From the NCBI RefSeq assembly GCF_003253745.1, contig NZ_MZXV01000048.1:58505-122504 (forward strand): a stretch of DNA of 64,000 nt, written 5' to 3'. Each line of letters begins with the position of its first letter. Position 1 is the stretch's first letter. Position numbers and translations under genes: made by a program. The notes under the pieces are model-generated. The model saw only the letters and a program-made list of their open reading frames with translations, did not search any database and was not told the origin of the DNA. This document shows, piece by piece, positions 33,854 through 42,456 of the stretch. This stretch comes from Mesorhizobium kowhaii. Its GTDB lineage: Bacteria > Pseudomonadota > Alphaproteobacteria > Rhizobiales > Rhizobiaceae.

Positions 33854-35962
33854 ATGCAGATTCCAAACGACTATCTGGAACGGGTCTATGCCGGCGTGCT
33901 TGGCAAGCTGGTCGGTGTCTATCTCGGCCGGCCGTTCGAGGGTTGGACTTACCAGAAGATCATGAAGGAGCTCGGGCCGATCGACTATTACGTGCATGAG
34001 CGCCTGAACCAGCCGTTGGTGGTGACCGACGACGATGTCGCCGGCACCTTCACCTTCATCCGCGCGCTCGAGGATTACGGCATCTCGGCCGATTTGCCGG
34101 CCGAGGATATCGGCAAGGCCTGGCTCAACTACATCGTCGAGGAGCGCTCGATCCTGTGGTGGGGCGGCTCAGGCAATTCGACCGAGCACACGGCGTGGCT
34201 CAATCTCAAGAAGGGCATTCCGGCGCCGCATTCGGGCTCCACCGCCACCAACGGCCTGACCGTCGCCGAGCAGATCGGCGCGCAGATCTTCATCGATGGC
34301 TGGGCGATGGTGGCACCGGGCCAGCCGGAGCTGGCGGCTAAGCTTGCCGAGCAGGCCGGCAAAGTCTCACACGACGGAGAATCCGTCCATGCGGCCATGC
34401 TCTGGGCGGCAATGGAGGCCGAAGCCTTTGTGTCAGATGACATCGACCACCTCATCGATACCGGCCTGTCGGTCATCCCGCGCGACAGCCTGATTGCAAA
34501 ACTCATCGCCGATATCCGCGGCTGGGTGAAACAACATCCCGACTGGCACGACACGCGTCAGAAGATCGAGGACAAATACGGCTACGACAAATATCCCGGC
34601 AACTGCCATGTCGTGCCGAACCACGCGTTGATGGTGATGGCCGTGCTCTATGCGCCCGACGATTTCCAGAAGGCGCAGATGATCGTCAACACCTCCGGCT
34701 GGGACACCGACTGCAACGCCGGCAATGTCGGCTGCCTGCTCGCCCTGATGCTCGGCCTCGACGGGATCGAGGCCGGCCCGGACTGGCGCGGACCGATCGC
34801 CGACCGCCTGCTGATCTCCTCGGCCGACGGCGGCAACTCGATCAACGACGCGGTGCGCACCGCCTATTACATCGCCAACCTCGGCATGGCGCTTGCCGGT
34901 GGAAATCCGCTCGATGCGCCGAAGGGCGGTGCGCAGTTTCACTTCTCGCTGTCGGGCAGCCAACAAGGCTTCCGGCCGGTGGAGGGTCATGGCTCCGCCA
35001 GCGGCGTTCGCATCGGCAATGTCGAATTCGAAAATGCCCGGGCGCTGACCGTGAACTACGAGGCGCTGGGTCCCGGCCAGAGTGCCGCGGTCACGACGCC
35101 AACATTCTCGCCGCGCGAGGTGCTGTCGATGCGCACCTACGATCTGATGGCGACGCCGCTGGTCTATCCCGGGCAAGTGGTCAAGGCACGCCTCGTTGCC
35201 GATCGTCACAACAAGGGTGCGGTGTCCGCCCAGTTGCGCATCCGCGCCTATGACGGCGATGATCGTCTGCGCGACATTGACGGCGATGCCGTCACTTTGA
35301 ATGCAGGCGAGGACCGCGTGCTTTCGTGGCGCCTGCCGGATCTGGACGGCCAGCCGATTGCCGAGATCGGCATCGTGCTGACCAGCATCGGCAAGCGCGC
35401 CGACGGCCGTGTGCTGCTCGACTATCTGCGCTGGGACGGCGCGCCGGAACTCACGCTGCACCGCCCCGCCGGCGATTGCGATTTCTGGCGCATGGCCTGG
35501 GTCAATGGCGTCAGCTTCTTTTCCAAGCGCTATCCGCCGAGCTTCCGCATTTCGCAAAGCCGCGACGAGGGCATCGTCATCCACGGCACGCGACAGTGGA
35601 CCGACTACAAGCTCTCCAGCGATATCGTCATTCACCTTGGCAATTACGGTGGCGTGTGCGCGCGGGTCCAGGGACTGCGGCGCTACTACGCCGTGCGCGC
35701 CACCCGCGATGGCAAGCTGCAGATCGTCCGCACAAGGGACGCCGACACGCTCGTTCTGGCGGAGACCAATTTCGATCTCCTCTTCGAAAAGACCATCCCG
35801 GTGACGCTGACCGTCAAGGGCAGTCGCATCAGCGCGCTTTTCGGCGGTGTGGTGCTTGAGGCGCAGGACACCAGCGCGGAGGCGTTCACGAATGGCGGCA
35901 TCGGACTGCTGATCGCGGAAGGCGCCATGTCCACCGACAAGGTGCATGTGAGCGGGGCCTGA
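33854..35962 (+). CDS. ADP-ribosylglycohydrolase-family protein with extra C-terminal domain
   Basis: A 702-residue protein. Residues 1-350 follow the ADP-ribosylglycohydrolase fold: GVLGKLVGVYLGRPFEG at the N-terminus, a TDDD motif at 58-61 and WDTDCNAGNVG at 283-293. These correspond to the metal-binding TDD and GDTD motifs. The remaining 350 residues look beta-rich, with repeated aromatic and charged strands, possibly a laminin-G or jelly-roll domain. No signal peptide is seen, so it is cytoplasmic. Its place inside a sugar ABC operon suggests hydrolysis of an imported N- or O-glycosidic compound rather than protein ADP-ribose removal. The start was chosen at ATG 33854 behind ctggag. Confidence 0.82.
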   Translation: MQIPNDYLERVYAGVLGKLVGVYLGRPFEGWTYQKIMKELGPIDYYVHERLNQPLVVTDDDVAGTFTFIRALEDYGISADLPAEDIGKAWLNYIVEERSILWWGGSGNSTEHTAWLNLKKGIPAPHSGSTATNGLTVAEQIGAQIFIDGWAMVAPGQPELAAKLAEQAGKVSHDGESVHAAMLWAAMEAEAFVSDDIDHLIDTGLSVIPRDSLIAKLIADIRGWVKQHPDWHDTRQKIEDKYGYDKYPGNCHVVPNHALMVMAVLYAPDDFQKAQMIVNTSGWDTDCNAGNVGCLLALMLGLDGIEAGPDWRGPIADRLLISSADGGNSINDAVRTAYYIANLGMALAGGNPLDAPKGGAQFHFSLSGSQQGFRPVEGHGSASGVRIGNVEFENARALTVNYEALGPGQSAAVTTPTFSPREVLSMRTYDLMATPLVYPGQVVKARLVADRHNKGAVSAQLRIRAYDGDDRLRDIDGDAVTLNAGEDRVLSWRLPDLDGQPIAEIGIVLTSIGKRADGRVLLDYLRWDGAPELTLHRPAGDCDFWRMAWVNGVSFFSKRYPPSFRISQSRDEGIVIHGTRQWTDYKLSSDIVIHLGNYGGVCARVQGLRRYYAVRATRDGKLQIVRTRDADTLVLAETNFDLLFEKTIPVTLTVKGSRISALFGGVVLEAQDTSAEAFTNGGIGLLIAEGAMSTDKVHVSGA

Positions 35963-35996
35963 CCGTCCCGCGTCGACAATCTCAGGAAAGATCCCG

Positions 35997-37073
35997 ATGG
36001 CTTCAGTCGAAATCGCCAACGTCCTCAAATCCTACGCCGGGCACGCAGTGCTGCACGGCGTCTCGGTCAAGATTCCGGACGGTCAGTTTGTCGTGCTGGT
36101 CGGTCCGTCGGGCTGCGGCAAGTCCACGCTGCTGCGCATGATCGCTGGACTGGAGGACATTTCGGGCGGAACGATCAGCATTGGCGACAGGGTGGTCAAC
36201 GACCTGCCGCCGAAGCAACGCGACATCTCCATGGTGTTCCAGAATTATGCGCTCTATCCGCATATGACGGTCGCCGAAAACATGGCGTTCTCGATGACGC
36301 TTGCCAAGGCGCCGAAGGCTGAAAAGGCCGAGCGGGTGGCGAAGGCCGCGGAAATCCTCGGCCTGACGCCGTTGCTCGATCGCTATCCGCGCCAGCTGTC
36401 GGGCGGCCAGCGCCAGCGCGTCGCCATGGGCCGCTCGATCGTGCGCAACCCACAGGTCTTCCTGTTTGACGAACCGCTGTCGAACCTGGACGCCAAATTG
36501 CGTGTGGCAATGCGCGCCGAGATCAAGGCGCTGCATCAGCGCCTGCGCACCACCACCGTCTATGTCACGCACGATCAGGTCGAAGCCATGACGATGGCCG
36601 ACCAGATCGTCGTGCTGAACAACGGCCGGGTGGAGCAGATCGGCACGCCGCTCGATCTTTACGACCACCCGGTCAATCTGTTCGTCGCCACCTTCATCGG
36701 TTCGCCGTCGATGAACATCATCAACGGCGCGGTCGCACGCAACAACGGCACGCCGGTGGTGCGGGCAGGCGACGGAACATTGTTGCCGGTCGGTTCTGCC
36801 TTCAGCGTGGCGGACGGAAAGAAGGTCCAATACGGGTTCCGGCCAGAGCATTTGAGTGTCTGCGCGCCGGGCAAGGGTATCGCGGCCTTGGTTGGCGTGG
36901 TCGAGCCGATGGGTTCGGAGACCCAGGTTCATCTGACGATCGGCGGCGAACCGGTGGTCGCCGTGTTTCGCGACAGGATCAGCGCCCGTCCGGGAGAAAC
37001 GCTTTTTGTCGAACCCGACGTTGCCAAGTTGAACCTGTTCGACGCCGAGACCGGCCGAGCGCTGGCAAGCTGA
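35997..37073 (+). CDS. Carbohydrate ABC transporter ATPase (UgpC/MsmK type)
   Basis: A 358-residue ATPase with Walker A GPSGCGKST, a Q-loop in VFQNYALYPHMT, signature LSGGQRQRV, Walker B VFLFDEPLSNLD and a C-terminal TOBE domain. It serves the permeases at 32110 and 32994. Its last 155 bases are duplicated at 38183-38337 beyond a methyltransferase gene, with five mismatches. This indicates an insertion or duplication at the gene's 3' end that left the reading frame intact. Confidence 0.95.
   Translation: MASVEIANVLKSYAGHAVLHGVSVKIPDGQFVVLVGPSGCGKSTLLRMIAGLEDISGGTISIGDRVVNDLPPKQRDISMVFQNYALYPHMTVAENMAFSMTLAKAPKAEKAERVAKAAEILGLTPLLDRYPRQLSGGQRQRVAMGRSIVRNPQVFLFDEPLSNLDAKLRVAMRAEIKALHQRLRTTTVYVTHDQVEAMTMADQIVVLNNGRVEQIGTPLDLYDHPVNLFVATFIGSPSMNIINGAVARNNGTPVVRAGDGTLLPVGSAFSVADGKKVQYGFRPEHLSVCAPGKGIAALVGVVEPMGSETQVHLTIGGEPVVAVFRDRISARPGETLFVEPDVAKLNLFDAETGRALAS
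36904..37058 (+). repeat. Direct repeat, left copy (3' end of the ABC ATPase gene)
   Basis: 155 bases that recur at 38183-38337 at a constant offset of 1279 with five substitutions. In this copy they encode the functional C-terminus of the ATPase. Confidence 0.9.
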
Positions 37074-37133
37074 TTTGACGATGTCGGCCGATCTGCTTCA
37101 AAGTCGGTCCTGGATCGCGGAACGGGATGTGAC

Positions 37134-38120
37134 ATGGTGGATTCTGATCGGATCGACAAGCTGATCGCAGCGGTGCCCCCCGCCTTGGCGCTTCGCGCCG
37201 GGCTGGACCTTGGCATCTTCACCCGGCTCGGTGGCAGCGCGGTGACCGCTGACAGCCTTGGGGCCGCGCTCAAAGTCGAGCCCGATCGTCTGTCGCGGCT
37301 TCTCTACGCGCTCGCCAGCATCGGTCTCCTCGAAGTCAAGGATGGTCAATTTCGCAACGGACCCGAAGCGTCGGCCTTCCTCGACGCGTCCAAGCCGACC
37401 TATCGCGGCGGCGACCATGCGCTCCTGCGCGAGCTCTGGGGAGCCGACCTGCTGACCGCAGAGTCGCTGCGACAGAACCGGCCGGCTGCGCTGCACGACT
37501 TTTCGGAAGCGGGGCCTGAGGCGGCGGCGGCCTTCAGCCGCATGCTCGCACCGGGCGGGGTGATTTTCGGCCGACATCTGGCCCGGGAGATGGACCTCTC
37601 GGCGATCGGTTCGGTGATCGACATCGGCGGGGGCCCCGGGACCATTCTCGTCGGACTTCGCGAGCGGCGGCCGCAGATTGCGGCGACGCTGATGGAACTC
37701 CCAACGGTCGCAGCGGTCGCGCCAGATATCCTGTCAGAATACGGTGCCGACGACGTGGTTGTCGAAGAGGGGGACATAACTGTCGCGCCATCGATAGGTC
37801 GGCACGATCTGGCGATCCTGAAGGCCGTCGTCCAGGTCCTTCCGCCGGATCAAGCGCGCAGTTCGATCCTGAACGCGGCGCGTTGCCTCACACCCGGAGG
37901 CGAGATCGCAATTGCGGGGTGGGGTGTCGTCGATGACGACCGCCTCGGCCCGTCTGAGGGTGTCTTTCTGAATCTCACCTTCTTGAACCTCTATCGCCAC
38001 GGCGAATCGTACACTGAAGGTCAGTATCGCGCGTGGATGACCGAGGCTGGATTCCGGGATATCTCCAGGTCGCGCCTGACGGACGGCTGCACGTTGTTTC
38101 GTGCGCGCCTCACGGGCTGA
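37134..38120 (+). CDS. SAM-dependent O-methyltransferase-family protein
   Basis: A 328-residue protein laid out like small-molecule O-methyltransferases of the COMT/hydroxyneurosporene type. An N-terminal winged-helix dimerisation domain (residues 1-90, LAALRAGLDLGIF-like and DRLSRLLYALASIGLLE) precedes the Rossmann SAM domain with VIDIGGGPG near residue 163. Substrate unknown. It is the only gene between two copies of the ATPase 3' end, so it looks like cargo of a small insertion rather than an original member of the sugar operon. Confidence 0.85.
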   Translation: MVDSDRIDKLIAAVPPALALRAGLDLGIFTRLGGSAVTADSLGAALKVEPDRLSRLLYALASIGLLEVKDGQFRNGPEASAFLDASKPTYRGGDHALLRELWGADLLTAESLRQNRPAALHDFSEAGPEAAAAFSRMLAPGGVIFGRHLAREMDLSAIGSVIDIGGGPGTILVGLRERRPQIAATLMELPTVAAVAPDILSEYGADDVVVEEGDITVAPSIGRHDLAILKAVVQVLPPDQARSSILNAARCLTPGGEIAIAGWGVVDDDRLGPSEGVFLNLTFLNLYRHGESYTEGQYRAWMTEAGFRDISRSRLTDGCTLFRARLTG

Positions 38121-38182
38121 TCGTGGCTGAATGGTTGGTTTCGGACGCCAGGCTCCCCGAGGCGCCCCGACCCTATCCGGGC

Positions 38183-38337
38183 AGCCGATGGGCTCGGAGA
38201 CCCAGGTTCATCTGACGATCGGCGGCGAACCGGCGGTCGCCGTGTTTCGCGAGAGGATCAGCGCCCGTCCTGGCGAAACGCTTTTTGTCGAACCCGACGT
38301 TGCCAAGTTGAACCTGTTCGACGCCGAGACCGGCCGA
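38183..38337 (+). repeat. Direct repeat, right copy (duplicated ATPase 3' end)
   Basis: 155 bases matching 36904-37058 with five substitutions, most at third codon positions. It continues the same reading frame as the ATPase tail, but no upstream ATPase sequence is attached. Confidence 0.9.
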
Positions 38338-38352
38338 TCTCTGGAGACGTGA
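38188..38352 (+). pseudogene. Detached C-terminal fragment of an ABC transporter ATPase
   Basis: The frame reads MGSETQVHLTIGGEPAVAVF and on to AETGRSLET and a stop. It equals the last 54 residues of the UgpC-type ATPase encoded at 35997, except near the end. It lacks every catalytic motif. It is probably the original 3' end of the ATPase gene, displaced when the methyltransferase segment entered with its own copy, or the residue of a tandem duplication. Confidence 0.8.
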
Positions 38353-38602
38353 GGGGAGCATCCGGCGGGCTCATCGAGTTGCACAGACACCCCGATTTGC
38401 GGGTATCCGTTGGGATTTTATTTGCCCGCAAGCCACGCTATGCAGCGCGGGCTTTCTTCTGTTCGGCCCAGATTGGAGTGCCCATTGCTTTGATCGGTAG
38501 GCTCTGCGTGTCACCTTGGATGCACCATCCATGCCCAGAGTGCTTGCCAATGGTCGCTTCTACTTCTCCTAGGCAAGGGCGGGGAAAAGAAGGAACCTGA
38601 CC

Positions 38603-39622
38603 ATGCCCAGAATTGTGCCGGTGCTTGATCTGAGCCGTCTCGAACAAGGAGCGTCCGAGCATCGCACCTTTCTCCTGGACCTGCGCACGGCGGCCCGGGA
38701 CGTCGGCTTCTTCTATCTCAGCGGTCACGGAATTTCGGCCACGGAGACCGATGAAGTGCTCGATGCCTCGCGCCGGTTCTTCGCGTTGCCGGAGGCCGAC
38801 AAGCTGGCGATCGAAATGGTCAAGTCCTCGCAGTTTCGCGGCTACACACGCGCCGGCGGAGAGCTGACCAGGGGCGCCGCCGACTGGCGTGAACAACTCG
38901 ACATCGGCGTCGAGCGCCAGCCCATCCCGCAAGGGCCGGGAATTGCGCCTTGGACACGGCTGCAAGGACCGAACCAATGGCCCTCGGCACTGCCCGACCT
39001 CAAGCCGGCGCTGCTGGCATGGCAGACCAGGGCTACGGCGGTGGCGATCCGGCTGCTGAAAGCCTTCGCGCTTTCGCTTGATCAGCCCGAGGACGCCTTC
39101 GACGCGATCTATAGGGACTCGCCCAATCATCGCATGAAGATCGTGCGTTATCCCGGGCGTCACGCGACGGATGGCGACCAGGGTGTCGGCGCACACAAGG
39201 ATGGCGGCTTCCTGACCCTGCTGCTGCAGGACGACAACAAGGGGCTGCAGGTTGAATATGACGGCAGCTGGGTGAATGTGGACCCGATCCCCGGAACGCT
39301 GGTCGTCAACATTGGCGAACTGCTCGAACTGGCATCGAATGGCTATCTGCGCGCAACCGTTCACCGCGTCGTGACGCCGCCTGCCGGCGTCGAGCGGATT
39401 TCCGTTCCCTTCTTCTTCAGCGCGCGGCTGGATGCGACCATACCGCTGCTGAACTTGCCGGAGGAACTGGCGGCGGAGGCACGCGGACCGGCAAGCGATC
39501 CGGACAACCCGTTGTTTCGCGATGTCGGCACCAATGTCCTGAAAAGTCGTCTGCGTTCACATCCCGACGTGGCGCGCCGCCACTATGCCGATCTTCTCCA
39601 GACCGCAGCGTTGCGGCCGTGA
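38603..39622 (+). CDS. Isopenicillin-N-synthase-like 2-oxoglutarate/Fe(II) oxygenase
   Basis: A 339-residue DIOX-family oxygenase. The N-terminal non-haem dioxygenase domain has RDVGFFYLSGHGI. The double-stranded beta-helix has the iron triad His198-x-Asp200 (AHKDGG) and His254 (TVHRVV), plus RISVPFF with Arg265 for the 2-oxoglutarate carboxylate. The ribosome site aagga precedes the ATG. It stands alone between the duplicated ATPase tail and a palindromic repeat; substrate unknown. Confidence 0.88.
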   Translation: MPRIVPVLDLSRLEQGASEHRTFLLDLRTAARDVGFFYLSGHGISATETDEVLDASRRFFALPEADKLAIEMVKSSQFRGYTRAGGELTRGAADWREQLDIGVERQPIPQGPGIAPWTRLQGPNQWPSALPDLKPALLAWQTRATAVAIRLLKAFALSLDQPEDAFDAIYRDSPNHRMKIVRYPGRHATDGDQGVGAHKDGGFLTLLLQDDNKGLQVEYDGSWVNVDPIPGTLVVNIGELLELASNGYLRATVHRVVTPPAGVERISVPFFFSARLDATIPLLNLPEELAAEARGPASDPDNPLFRDVGTNVLKSRLRSHPDVARRHYADLLQTAALRP

Positions 39623-39626
39623 AGCC

Positions 39627-39678
39627 TTATGCATGTCGCCCAAAAGTGGTCCCGGTTTTGGGAGAACGACATGCATAA
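39627..39678. repeat. Rhizobial palindromic intergenic repeat, copy 2
   Basis: Perfect outer arms TTATGCATGTCG (39627-39638) and CGACATGCATAA (39667-39678) enclose CCCAAAA and TTTTGGG. The core CAAAAGTGGTCCCGGTTTTG is shared with the other copies in this window. Confidence 0.85.
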
Positions 39679-39714
39679 AAACAAAAAATTAGCGCAATGC
39701 CGAACAGATTTTCG

Positions 39715-39880
39715 CCGTTTTGCCCGTTCTTTGGAACGTCATTTGTCGCCAAGCCGCCGAAATAAGCTCAAACAGGTAAAATCGTTCGGCGGTCTCCTCC
39801 CATTCCGCTGAGCGGTGTTCCCCTCTGAAGGTTTGAACCTTCTTTTGGCCGGGCCGCATTCGTGCCCGGCCATTTTTTGT
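39715..39880 (+). ncRNA. Probable trans-acting small RNA (alphaproteobacterial suhB/MmgR-like)
   Basis: Between the repeat and the monooxygenase gene, no convincing protein frame exists. Instead there is a single-stranded CTCCTCCC-type stretch near 39794-39801, a small hairpin GAAGGTT-TG-AACCTTC (about 39825-39840), and a classical terminator at 39847-39879. Pyrimidine-rich CCTCCC loops before a strong terminator are what I recall of the suhB (MmgR, alpha-r8) small RNAs of rhizobia. The 5' end is not defined by the sequence. The family assignment needs a covariance search. Confidence 0.5.
39847..39879 (+). terminator. Rho-independent terminator of the predicted small RNA
   Basis: GGCCGGGC (39847-39854) and GCCCGGCC (39864-39871) form a perfect eight-base stem followed by ATTTTTTG. 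It is the clearest intrinsic terminator in the window. Confidence 0.85.
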
Positions 39881-40029
39881 GCCGCGGTCTTGGATCGCAA
39901 GACGGAAATGCTGCAAAAGCCGGGCACCGCGCAACGGAATACCTTCCCGAGTTGGGCGGACGGTCCGATCCTAGAGGCCAGGAGTCGAGCGATGGTGCTC
40001 GATTGTACCGATCGGTCGGAACGACTTTC

Positions 40030-41352
40030 ATGACACAGAAACAATTGCGGCTTGGCGCCTTCATGCGCCCCGTCAGCCTGCACACCGGCGCCTGGCGCTA
40101 TCCGGGCGCCTATCCCGACGCCAATTTCAATTTCGCGCATCTGAAGCGCTTCGCCCAGACCCTGGAGGCGGCGAAGTTCGACGCCTTCTTCATGGCCGAC
40201 CATCTTGCCGTTCTCAACATGCCGATCGAGGCGCTGCGGCGCAGCCATACGGTCACGTCGTTCGAGCCGTTCACGCTGCTGTCGGCGCTGGCCGCCGTCA
40301 CCGATCATATCGGGCTGGTCGCAACCGCGTCGACGACGTTCGACGCGCCCTATCACATCGCGCGCCGCTTCGCCTCGCTGGACCATATCAGCGGCGGCCG
40401 CGCCGGCTGGAACATCGTCACCACGTCCAACCCGGATGCGGCGCTCAATTTCGGCCTCGACGAGCATGTCGAGCATGACGAGCGCTACCGGCGGGCGCGG
40501 GAATTCTACGATGTCGTCACTGGTCTGTGGGACAGCTTTGCCGACGATGCTTTTATCCGCGACGCCGAAAGCGGGTTCTATTTCGATCCGGCTAGGTTGC
40601 ATGTGCTCGATCACAAGGGCGAGCACCTCTCGGTGCGCGGGCCGCTCAACATCGCCCGGCCAATCCAGGGCTGGCCGGTCATCGTCCAGGCCGGCGCGTC
40701 GGAGGCGGGGCGGCAACTGGCGGCGGAAACGGCGGAAGTGATTTTCGCCGCGCATGCCGATCTCGCGGCGGGCCAGCGTTTCTTTGCCGACGTCAAGGGT
40801 CGTGCGCAAAAGCTCGGCCGGTCGCGTGACGACATCAAGATCCTGCCCGGCGCCTTCGTCGTCGTCGGTGACAGCGTCGAGGACGCGCAGGAGAAGCGAG
40901 CGAAGCTCGACAGCCTCGTCTACTACGAGAGCGGCATTGCCTCGCTGTCGATCGCGATCGGGCATGACGCATCCGGTTTTGACCCTGACGCGCCGTTGCC
41001 CGAAATCCCCGAAACCAATGCCAGCAAAAGCGGCCGCGAGCGTGTCATCGAACTGGCGCGCAAGGAGAACCTGACCGTCAGGCAGCTTGCACAGAGGCTG
41101 GGCGGCTATTCAGGCCTTGCCTTCGTCGGCACGCCTGAAACAATCGCCGACGAGATGGAGGAATGGCTGATCACCGAGGGCTCAGACGGGTTCAACATCA
41201 TGTTCCCCTATCTGCCCGCCGGGCTCGACGACTTTGTCGAGAAGGTCGTGCCTGAGTTGCAGCGGCGAGGGATCTTCAGGCGGCAATATGAGGGATCGAC
41301 ATTGCGCGAGAATCTCGGCCTGAAACGGCCGCCCAACCGGTTTTTCGAGTAG
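40030..41352 (+). CDS. LLM-class flavin-dependent monooxygenase (NtaA/SnaA/DszA family)
   Basis: A 440-residue two-component FMN monooxygenase. It has the hallmarks RLGAFMRPVSLHTGAWRYPG, FFMADHLAVLN, SGGRAGWNIVTTSNPDAALNFG and GWPVIVQAGASEAGR. Relatives act on nitrilotriacetate, dimethyl sulfide, dibenzothiophene sulfone or pristinamycin with reduced FMN from a partner reductase. The ATG at 40030 is chosen because the family begins there; the upstream open frame covers the small RNA region. The next gene, an MDR reductase, follows 25 bases later but is not a typical FMN reductase. Confidence 0.9.
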   Translation: MTQKQLRLGAFMRPVSLHTGAWRYPGAYPDANFNFAHLKRFAQTLEAAKFDAFFMADHLAVLNMPIEALRRSHTVTSFEPFTLLSALAAVTDHIGLVATASTTFDAPYHIARRFASLDHISGGRAGWNIVTTSNPDAALNFGLDEHVEHDERYRRAREFYDVVTGLWDSFADDAFIRDAESGFYFDPARLHVLDHKGEHLSVRGPLNIARPIQGWPVIVQAGASEAGRQLAAETAEVIFAAHADLAAGQRFFADVKGRAQKLGRSRDDIKILPGAFVVVGDSVEDAQEKRAKLDSLVYYESGIASLSIAIGHDASGFDPDAPLPEIPETNASKSGRERVIELARKENLTVRQLAQRLGGYSGLAFVGTPETIADEMEEWLITEGSDGFNIMFPYLPAGLDDFVEKVVPELQRRGIFRRQYEGSTLRENLGLKRPPNRFFE

Positions 41353-41377
41353 AGTGTTCTTCGCAGCGAGGTCTCCA

Positions 41378-42403
41378 ATGTCGACCCAGGCAAACACCCG
41401 TATCGTGCTCGCGGCGCGGCCACAAGGCCGGCCGAAGCCCGGCGATTTTCGCATCGAGACCGTTGACGTCGTCCAGCCGGGTGAGGGCGAACTGCTGCTA
41501 CAGATGCTCTATCTGTCACTTGATCCGTATATGCGCGGGCGCATGAACGCCACCAAATCCTATGCCAAGCCGGTCGAGATCGACGCTGTGATGGAAGGCG
41601 GCACCGTTGCGCGCGTCGTCAGATCCCGCCACCCGGAGTTTGCTGAAGGCGATATCGTCCTGTCCCACTCCGGATGGCAGAGTTTCGCGCTGTCCGACGG
41701 CGTCGGGCTGCGCAAGCTCGATCCCGCGGCAGCGCCCGTCACGACGGCACTCGGCGTGCTCGGCATGCCGGGCTTCACCGCCTATGCCGGTTTGCTCACC
41801 ATCGGACAGCCAAAGCCGGGCGAAACGGTCGTCGTGGCGGCGGCCAGCGGCGCGGTCGGATCAGCGGTTGGCCAGATCGCCCGCATCAAGGGCGCGCGTG
41901 CGGTCGGCATTGCTGGCGGCGCCCAAAAATGCGCTTTCGTGCGAGACGAACTCGGCTTCGATGCGGTCGTCGATCACCGGGCAGATGATTTTGCCGAGCA
42001 GTTGCAGGCGGCCTGCCCCGATGGCATCGACATCTATTTCGAAAACGTTGGCGGTCCTGTCTGGGATGCGGTGTTTCCTTTGTTGAACGATTTTGCCCGC
42101 GTGCCGGTCTGTGGGCTGATCGCACAATACAACGTTATCGCGGATTCCGGCATCGACCGGTTGCCGACGCTGATGCAGCAAGTCCTCCGCCGCAGCCTGA
42201 CGATCCGAGGGTTCATCCAGCGTGAATTTGTCGACCAGCGTCCGGCCTTCTACCGCGACATGGCCGACTGGATAGCATCCGGGCAGGTTCGATACCGGGA
42301 GGATATCGTCGATGGCATAGAGAACGCGCCGCAGGCCTTCCTTGGCCTTCTCGAGGGCAAGAATTTCGGCAAGCTCATCGTTCGGGTCGCCGGAATTCCT
42401 TGA
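41378..42403 (+). CDS. NADP-dependent MDR-family oxidoreductase (CurA/alkenal reductase type)
   Basis: A 341-residue medium-chain reductase without zinc motifs. It opens with RIVLAARPQGRPKPGDF, contains LDPYMRGRMN and the NADP loop AASGAVGSAVGQIA, and ends SLTIRGFIQREF...GKLIVRV. This is the arrangement of leukotriene-B4/curcumin-type double-bond reductases. The start at 41378 has gcgagg upstream. It probably forms a unit with the preceding monooxygenase; substrate unknown. Confidence 0.9.
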   Translation: MSTQANTRIVLAARPQGRPKPGDFRIETVDVVQPGEGELLLQMLYLSLDPYMRGRMNATKSYAKPVEIDAVMEGGTVARVVRSRHPEFAEGDIVLSHSGWQSFALSDGVGLRKLDPAAAPVTTALGVLGMPGFTAYAGLLTIGQPKPGETVVVAAASGAVGSAVGQIARIKGARAVGIAGGAQKCAFVRDELGFDAVVDHRADDFAEQLQAACPDGIDIYFENVGGPVWDAVFPLLNDFARVPVCGLIAQYNVIADSGIDRLPTLMQQVLRRSLTIRGFIQREFVDQRPAFYRDMADWIASGQVRYREDIVDGIENAPQAFLGLLEGKNFGKLIVRVAGIP

Positions 42404-42456
42404 GGGCGTTGCCCAGGAGGATGGGCTCCGCTCATTCCTTGGCCGGCACGGATACT

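Noticed and set aside
34433..36028. A 531-codon minus-strand frame opposite the ADP-ribosylglycohydrolase-family gene.
   Set aside because: Same reasoning: no recognisable domain, no ribosome site, and it overlaps a well-supported gene.
38397..38431. Hairpin TTGCGGG/CCCGCAA as a terminator or riboswitch before the oxygenase gene.
   Set aside because: The stem is only seven bases with a long loop and no T run; no conserved aptamer features could be recognised.
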